The notes under the pieces were generated by a model that searched no databases, had not been told where the DNA came from, and was given only the letters and a program-made list of their open reading frames with translations. From assembly GCF_010731795.1 (NCBI RefSeq), contig NZ_AP022591.1, positions 3,968,001 through 4,032,000 of the forward strand: a stretch of 64,000 nt of DNA, written 5' to 3'. Position 1 is the stretch's first letter. Each line of letters starts with the position of its first letter. The position numbers and the translations under genes were made by a program. Shown piece after piece: positions 59,304-64,000 of the stretch. The stretch is from Mycolicibacterium celeriflavum (lineage in GTDB: Bacteria; Actinomycetota; Actinomycetes; Mycobacteriales; Mycobacteriaceae).

Positions 59304-59403
59304 AAGCTATCGGATGCCAGCTGCGGCCCGCAAGTGCCCAGTTGGGGCCCATCTGCTTGCCACCTGCCAGGCCAGAGGTCTAAGGTTGCTTTCAAATCAA
59401 TCC

Positions 59404-59415
59404 GGACAGTTGTCC
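59404..59415. promoter_or_regulatory. Candidate TetR operator, copy 2
   Basis: GGACA-GT-TGTCC, the same half-sites as copy 1, 112 bp away and 24 bp before the aldA start. One regulator could thus control both divergent transcription units. Confidence 0.65.
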
Positions 59416-59438
59416 AGCAACGGTGGAACGGAGCGCAG

Positions 59439-60905
59439 ATGGCAGTGCTGGCCAATCGCGAGAGTCAGTTGCTCATCGACGGCAAGCTCGTCGGCGGCGG
59501 TGGCGGGACGTTCCAGACCGTCAACCCGGCGACCGAGGAGGTGCTCGGCGTCGCCGCCGACGCGACCGCCGACGACATGGATCGCGCGATCGGGGCGGCC
59601 CGTCGCGCGTTCGATGAGACCGACTGGTCGACCAACACCGAGTTGCGGGTGCGGTGTCTGCGCCAACTGCAGCAGGTGCTGCGCGACAACCTAGAAGAGT
59701 TACGGGACTTGACGATTTCCGAGGTGGGTGCGCCGCGGATGCTGACGTCGGCAGCCCAACTCGAGGGCCCGGTGGAAGACCTGGCGTTCTGCGCCGACAC
59801 CGCCGAGTCGTATCAGTGGGTCACCGATTTGGGAGTCGCCTCCCCGATGGGGATTCCGTCTCGTCGGAAGGTGGTGCGTGAGGCCGTCGGCGTCGTCGGT
59901 GCCATCACGCCGTGGAACTTCCCGCACCAGATCAACCTGGCCAAGATCGGTCCCGCGCTGGCGGCGGGCAACACCGTGGTGCTCAAGCCGGCGCCGGACA
60001 CCCCGTGGTGCGCGGCCGCGGTCGGGGAACTGATCGCCGAGCACACCGACATCCCGCCGGGCGTGGTCAACATCGTCACGTCCAGCGATCACGGTGTTGG
60101 CGCCCTGCTGTCGAAAGACCCACGGGTCGATATGGTTTCGTTCACCGGTTCGACGGCGACCGGCCGGGCCGTGATGGCCGACGGCGCCGCGACGATCAAG
60201 AGGGTGTTCCTCGAACTCGGTGGCAAGTCGGCGTTTCTCGTGCTCGACGACGCGGATCTCGCGGGTGCGTGTTCGATGTCGGCCTTCACCGCGTCCATGC
60301 ACGCGGGCCAAGGTTGTGCGATCACCACACGGTTGGTGGTGCCGCGTGCCCGCTACGACGAGGCCGTCGAGGCGGCGGCTGCGACGATGGCGGGGCTGCG
60401 GCCGGGCGATCCGCAGGACGCCGGAACGATCTGTGGCCCTTTGATTTCCGCCCGTCAGCGCGACCGGGTGCAAGGGTACCTGGACTCGGCGATCGACGAG
60501 GGCGGCAAGTTCGCGTGCGGCGGCGGCCGTCCACAGGACCGCGACACCGGCTTCTTCATCGAGCCGACCGTGATCGCCGGATTGGACAACGACGCCAAGG
60601 TCGCCCGCGAGGAGATTTTCGGGCCGGTGCTCACGGTCATCGCCCATGACGGCGACGACGACGCGGTGCGCATCGCCAACGACTCGCCATACGGCTTGTC
60701 CGGCACGGTGTTCTCCGCCGACGAGGAGCGCGCGAACCGGGTGGCGGCGCGGATGCGGGTCGGCACGGTCAACGTCAACGGCGGCGTCTGGTACTCGGCG
60801 GACATGCCGTTCGGCGGGTACAAGCAGTCGGGACTGGGCCGGGAGATGGGTCTGGCCGGCTTCGAGGAATACCTGGAGATCAAGGCCATCGCCACAGCGG
60901 TGTGA
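59439..60905 (+). CDS. aldA: NAD-dependent aldehyde dehydrogenase AldA
   Basis: 488 residues. The active-site Glu is in LELGGKSAF and the nucleophilic Cys in HAGQGCAITTR; NAD contacts include TPWNFPHQINLAKIGPALA (the ITPWNFP block). GGAGCG lies just before the ATG at 59439. A longer frame covering the tetR antisense strand is rejected. Rv0768 is the counterpart. With AdhB it could take P450-derived alcohols through aldehydes to acids. Confidence 0.92.
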   Translation: MAVLANRESQLLIDGKLVGGGGGTFQTVNPATEEVLGVAADATADDMDRAIGAARRAFDETDWSTNTELRVRCLRQLQQVLRDNLEELRDLTISEVGAPRMLTSAAQLEGPVEDLAFCADTAESYQWVTDLGVASPMGIPSRRKVVREAVGVVGAITPWNFPHQINLAKIGPALAAGNTVVLKPAPDTPWCAAAVGELIAEHTDIPPGVVNIVTSSDHGVGALLSKDPRVDMVSFTGSTATGRAVMADGAATIKRVFLELGGKSAFLVLDDADLAGACSMSAFTASMHAGQGCAITTRLVVPRARYDEAVEAAAATMAGLRPGDPQDAGTICGPLISARQRDRVQGYLDSAIDEGGKFACGGGRPQDRDTGFFIEPTVIAGLDNDAKVAREEIFGPVLTVIAHDGDDDAVRIANDSPYGLSGTVFSADEERANRVAARMRVGTVNVNGGVWYSADMPFGGYKQSGLGREMGLAGFEEYLEIKAIATAV

Positions 60906-60919
60906 CCAGAAGGGAAGAC

Positions 60920-61666
60920 ATGAGGTTCAACGACAAGGTCGCGATCGTCACGGGTGCGGGCGGCGGGATCGGCCAGGCCTACGCCGAGGCACTGGCACGT
61001 GAGGGCGCGGCCGTCGTCGTCGCCGACATCAACACCGAGGGTGCGCAGAAGGTCGCCGACGGGATCAAGGGCGAGGGCGGTAACGCGTTGGCGGTGCGGG
61101 TCGACGTGTCCGATCCCGAATCCGCCAAGGAGATGGCCGCACAGACGCTTTCGGAGTTCGGCGGCATCGACTATCTGGTGAACAACGCCGCGATCTTCGG
61201 CGGCATGAAGCTGGACTTCCTGATCACCGTCGACTGGGACTACTACAAGAAGTTCATGAGCGTGAACATGGACGGTGCGTTGGTGTGCACCCGAGCGGTG
61301 TACAAGAAGATGGCCAAGCGCGGGGGCGGGGCGATCGTCAACCAGTCGTCCACCGCGGCGTGGCTGTACTCGAACTTCTACGGGCTGGCCAAGGTGGGCA
61401 TCAACGGCCTGACGCAGCAGTTGGCCACCGAACTCGGCGGCCAGAACATCCGCGTCAACGCGATCGCGCCAGGACCCATCGACACCGAGGCCAACCGCAC
61501 CACCACCCCGCAGGAAATGGTCGATGACATCGTGAAGCGAATTCCGTTGTCGCGCATGGGTGAGCCCGAGGATCTGATTGGTATGTGCCTGTTCCTGCTG
61601 TCGGATGAGGCCAAGTGGATCACCGGCCAGATCTTCAACGTCGACGGCGGACAGATCATCCGATGA
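60920..61666 (+). CDS. Short-chain dehydrogenase, Rv0769 homologue
   Basis: 248 residues, the same length as Rv0769: TGAGGGIGQAYAE, NNAAIFGG, and the catalytic Tyr-x3-Lys in FYGLAKVG, ending ITGQIFNVDGGQ. The ATG at 60920 follows AGAAGGGAAG; a GTG six codons earlier overlaps the aldA stop. It overlaps the next gene by 4 bp. Substrate unknown. Confidence 0.9.
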   Translation: MRFNDKVAIVTGAGGGIGQAYAEALAREGAAVVVADINTEGAQKVADGIKGEGGNALAVRVDVSDPESAKEMAAQTLSEFGGIDYLVNNAAIFGGMKLDFLITVDWDYYKKFMSVNMDGALVCTRAVYKKMAKRGGGAIVNQSSTAAWLYSNFYGLAKVGINGLTQQLATELGGQNIRVNAIAPGPIDTEANRTTTPQEMVDDIVKRIPLSRMGEPEDLIGMCLFLLSDEAKWITGQIFNVDGGQIIR

Positions 61667-62514
61667 CCGACGACGTCAAGCTCGGCTACATCGGTCTTGG
61701 CAACATGGGCGCGCCGATGGCCAAGCGTCTGGTTCAGTGGCCGGGCGGGCTGGTGGTCTTCGATGTGCGGGCAGAGGCCATGACACCATTGGCGGAGGTC
61801 GGCGCGACACTGGCCGACAACGTCGCCGATGTCGCGGCCGCCGACATCATCAGCGTGACGGTGCTCAACGACGAGCAGGTGCGCGAAGTCGTCGGCGAAC
61901 TGGCGGCCAACGCGAAGCCCGGCACCGTGATCGCGATTCACTCGACGATCAGCCCGGAGACCGCGGTGGAACTCGCCGAACAGTTGCGGCCCCAGGGGCT
62001 CCACATCGCCGACGCCCCGGTGACCGGTGGCGGAGGCGCAGCGGAGAAGGGCGAGCTGGCGGTGATGGTCGGCGCCGAACGCGAGGTGTACGAGCGGATC
62101 AAGCCGGCGTTCAAACAGTTCGCGTCGTTGGTGATCCACGCCGGCGAGCCGGGAGCTGGAACCCGGATGAAGTTGGCGCGCAACATGTTGACGTTCACCG
62201 GCTATGTCGCTGCGTGCGAGGCGATGAAGTTGGCCGAGGCGTCCGGGCTGAGCCTTCAGGCGCTCGGCCGGGTCGTGCGCCACAGTGACGCACAGAGTGG
62301 TGGGCCCGGCGCGATCATCGTGCGCGAGGACATGAAAGACCTGACCCCCGACCACTGGCTGTATGACGCGTTCACCCACACCCGCGGGTTGGGCGAGAAG
62401 GACTTGAGCTTGGCTCTGGAGTTGGGGGAGAGCGTCGACGTCGGCCTGCCGCTGGCCAAGATCGCATTGCAGAACCTGGCTGCCGGGCTGGGTGTGCCGC
62501 ACACGAAGGAGTAA
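61663..62514 (+). CDS. 3-Hydroxyisobutyrate dehydrogenase-like, Rv0770 homologue
   Basis: 283 residues of the beta-hydroxyacid dehydrogenase family: YIGLGNMGAPMA, DAPVTGGGGAAEKGEL and the catalytic Lys in GTRMKLARNM. It is coupled to the SDR by ATGA overlap and followed at 4 bp by the CMD gene. Together they look like a short oxidation pathway for a branched hydroxyacid or similar product. Confidence 0.9.
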   Translation: MTDDVKLGYIGLGNMGAPMAKRLVQWPGGLVVFDVRAEAMTPLAEVGATLADNVADVAAADIISVTVLNDEQVREVVGELAANAKPGTVIAIHSTISPETAVELAEQLRPQGLHIADAPVTGGGGAAEKGELAVMVGAEREVYERIKPAFKQFASLVIHAGEPGAGTRMKLARNMLTFTGYVAACEAMKLAEASGLSLQALGRVVRHSDAQSGGPGAIIVREDMKDLTPDHWLYDAFTHTRGLGEKDLSLALELGESVDVGLPLAKIALQNLAAGLGVPHTKE

Positions 62515-62518
62515 GAGG

Positions 62519-62971
62519 ATGGACGAGTTGCGCCGCAAGGGCCTGGAGATGATGAACGAGGTCTACGGCTGGGAGATGCCGAACGTCGAGGGCAACGACT
62601 ACTTCGCGCTGACGGCCGATCACCTCTTCGGAACCATCTGGACGCGGCCCGGTCTTTCCATGCGGGACAAGCGGATCATGACGTTGACCGTGGTGACCGC
62701 GCTCGGCAATTCGGAGCTGGCCGAGATTCAGGCCAACGCCGCGCTCGCCAACGGTGAGATCACCGAAGACGAGCTCAAGGAGATGGCGATCTTCCTCACC
62801 CACTATCTCGGTTTCCCGCTGGGCTCCAAACTCGATGGGGTGGTCAGCAAGGTGGTCAAGAACCGTAAGAAGGCCGCCGAGAAGGGGCGGGGCGAGGACA
62901 AGAAGGCGAACGTCAACGCGGCGGTGAAGATGCACTCCGGGGGGACGGTCCATGACGACCCAGATGAGTAG
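62519..62971 (+). CDS. Carboxymuconolactone decarboxylase family protein, Rv0771 homologue
   Basis: 150 residues: a CMD domain (about 25-115, with GLSMRDKRIMTLTVVTALG and ELAEIQANAALANGEI) and a lysine-rich tail (KNRKKAAEKGRGEDKKAN). AAGGAGTAAGAG precedes the ATG at 62519. M. tuberculosis names this place pcaC, but the activity is unproven. The last 20 bases overlap the next gene. Confidence 0.88.
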   Translation: MDELRRKGLEMMNEVYGWEMPNVEGNDYFALTADHLFGTIWTRPGLSMRDKRIMTLTVVTALGNSELAEIQANAALANGEITEDELKEMAIFLTHYLGFPLGSKLDGVVSKVVKNRKKAAEKGRGEDKKANVNAAVKMHSGGTVHDDPDE

Positions 62972-64000
62972 GTACTCCTCGCTGTCGCGCGAAGAACTCG
63001 CGGTGTTGGTGCCCGAGCTGCTGCTGATCGGCCAGCTGATCGACCGGTCCGGGATGGCCTGGTGCATCAGCAATTTCGGGCGCGAGGAGATGCTGCAGAT
63101 CGCGATCGAGGAGTGGATGGGCGCCAGCCCCATCTACACCAAGCGGATGCAGAAGGCGTTGAAGTACGAGGGCGAAGACGTCGTCACGATCTTCAAGGGT
63201 TTGCAACTCGATATCGGTGCGCCGCCGCAGTTCATGGATTTCCGCTACACCGTGCACGACCGCTGGCACGGCGAGTTCCATCTCGATCACTGCGGTGCGC
63301 TGCTCGACGTGGAACCGATGGGCGAGGATTATGTGCGCGGCATGTGCCACGACATCGAGGACCCCACGTTCGACGCCACGGCGGTCGCCACCAACCGTCG
63401 AGCACAGATCCGGCCGATCCATCGCCCACCGCGCACCCCCGCCGACCGGCACCCCCACTGCGCGTGGACCGTGATCATCGACGAGTCGCATCCCGAGGTC
63501 GAGGGGCACCCTGTTCTCGACGTGATCCGTCGAACACGGGCGGCACAAACCGAACTCGACCCGATCGACATTGAAGACGAGGGACAGGCGGACTACTCCG
63601 GCGCGCTGTTGTCGGACTTCGACTTCGGTGCGTTCTCACATTCGGCGTTGGTGCGCATGGCGGACGAGGTCTGCCTGCAGATGCACTTGTTGAACCTGTC
63701 GTTCGTGATCGCGGTGGGCAAGCGGGCGGGGACCAACACCGAACTGGCGACCGAGATCTGCACCAAGCAACTGATCGGCGTCGCCGGAATCGCCGCCGAG
63801 CGGATTCATCGGGCACTGAGACTTCCCGGCGGCATCGAGGGCGCGCTGCGCACGATGGAGCTACATCCGATGTTCAACCCCGCCGCATACGTCGACGCGG
63901 AGTTCGGCCCGGACGTGGTGCATGTGCGAAGGTCACCGGCCCACGAGGACGGCGCATGGGTGTCGCTGGTGTCTCCCGGCGAGGTGCGCCCGCTGCAGGC
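62952..64000 (+). CDS. Conserved protein of unknown function, cut by the window end
   Basis: An open frame from ATG at 62952 (MTTQMSRYSSLSREELAVLV) with no stop before the window edge: at least 349 codons. It is soluble, with His/Cys-containing stretches that look like metal or haem ligands: FHLDHCGALLD, GMCHDIEDPTFD and HPHCAWTVI. No family is certain. Overlap with the CMD gene puts it in the aldA operon. In M. tuberculosis purD follows Rv0771, so this gene is an addition to the known order. Confidence 0.75.
   Translation, partial: MTTQMSRYSSLSREELAVLVPELLLIGQLIDRSGMAWCISNFGREEMLQIAIEEWMGASPIYTKRMQKALKYEGEDVVTIFKGLQLDIGAPPQFMDFRYTVHDRWHGEFHLDHCGALLDVEPMGEDYVRGMCHDIEDPTFDATAVATNRRAQIRPIHRPPRTPADRHPHCAWTVIIDESHPEVEGHPVLDVIRRTRAAQTELDPIDIEDEGQADYSGALLSDFDFGAFSHSALVRMADEVCLQMHLLNLSFVIAVGKRAGTNTELATEICTKQLIGVAGIAAERIHRALRLPGGIEGALRTMELHPMFNPAAYVDAEFGPDVVHVRRSPAHEDGAWVSLVSPGEVRPLQ

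Noticed and set aside
58746..59438. Upstream extension of aldA
   Set aside because: It is antisense to the tetR gene; the ATG at 59439 has a good ribosome site and the normal family start.
1..64000. CRISPR arrays, prophage or conjugative elements
   Set aside because: No regularly spaced identical repeats, integrase, capsid or conjugation genes were seen; mobile signals are limited to the IS481 element, the two HNH genes and the tRNA fragment.

Overview
The window looks like a chromosomal segment of a high-GC mycobacterium, probably an environmental, fast-growing Mycobacterium/Mycolicibacterium. The evidence is a complete mce4 cholesterol-import operon with KstR-type operators, otsA, a cyp51 locus in the same gene order that I recall for M. 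tuberculosis Rv0759c-Rv0771, an actinobacterial 13E12/DUF222 HNH gene, and frequent GTG/TTG starts with 4-bp gene overlaps. Comparisons with M. tuberculosis gene names are from memory of protein sequences and gene order, not from a search.

Region 1 (1-13.9 kb), sterol uptake. The 5' end of an acyl-CoA dehydrogenase gene (fadE26-like) diverges from fdxD-hsd4B-yrbE4A-yrbE4B-mce4A-F-mam4A-mam4B. KstR-type boxes lie between fadE26 and fdxD and twice in front of yrbE4A. The operon meets otsA (trehalose-6-phosphate synthase) tail to tail, and a 54-codon gene ends exactly where otsA begins. Region 2 (13.9-15.8 kb): an IS481-family element with a 6-bp target duplication has inserted at the stop codon of the first of two tandem paralogous secreted four-cysteine proteins. 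Its transposase is frameshifted.

Region 3 (15.9-23.1 kb): an enoyl-CoA hydratase, an SDR with its own KstR-like box, a PucR-type regulator beside a DadA-type flavin oxidase, a GreA-like factor and cytochrome aa3 subunit I (ctaD). Region 4 (23.4-30.1 kb, minus strand): a molybdenum hydroxylase operon of CO-dehydrogenase-like layout (xdhC, coxL-, coxG-, coxM- and coxS-like genes plus an NAD-epimerase). Its active-site loop is not that of true CO dehydrogenase. Region 5 (30.2-37.4 kb): small secreted proteins, a VanX-like dipeptidase, a GH13 enzyme overlapping a luciferase-like oxidoreductase, a cutinase and assorted reductases.

Region 6 (37.4-44.9 kb): a probable metal/haem operon (four-helix membrane protein, PepSY membrane protein, PCu(A)C lipoprotein, Tat-exported DyP peroxidase), a cobalamin riboswitch with metE, and a MarR regulator. 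Region 7 (45-52 kb): an RsbQ-RsbP-like energy-stress pair, a hemolysin III family protein, tRNA-Thr(TGT), an HNH gene abutting a half-tRNA fragment, a protein with 13 decapeptide repeats, a HIT protein and a 13E12 HNH protein. Region 8 (52-64 kb): SDR, ketosteroid-isomerase-like protein, NDMA-type alcohol dehydrogenase, SnoaL-like protein, ferredoxin, cyp51, SDR, cyp123 and a TetR regulator on the minus strand. Divergent from these are aldA, an SDR, a 3-hydroxyisobutyrate-dehydrogenase-like gene, a carboxymuconolactone-decarboxylase-like gene and an uncharacterised gene that runs off the window. Two copies of one inverted repeat between tetR and aldA are the likely operators of this locus.

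No CRISPR array, rRNA gene or complete prophage was seen.
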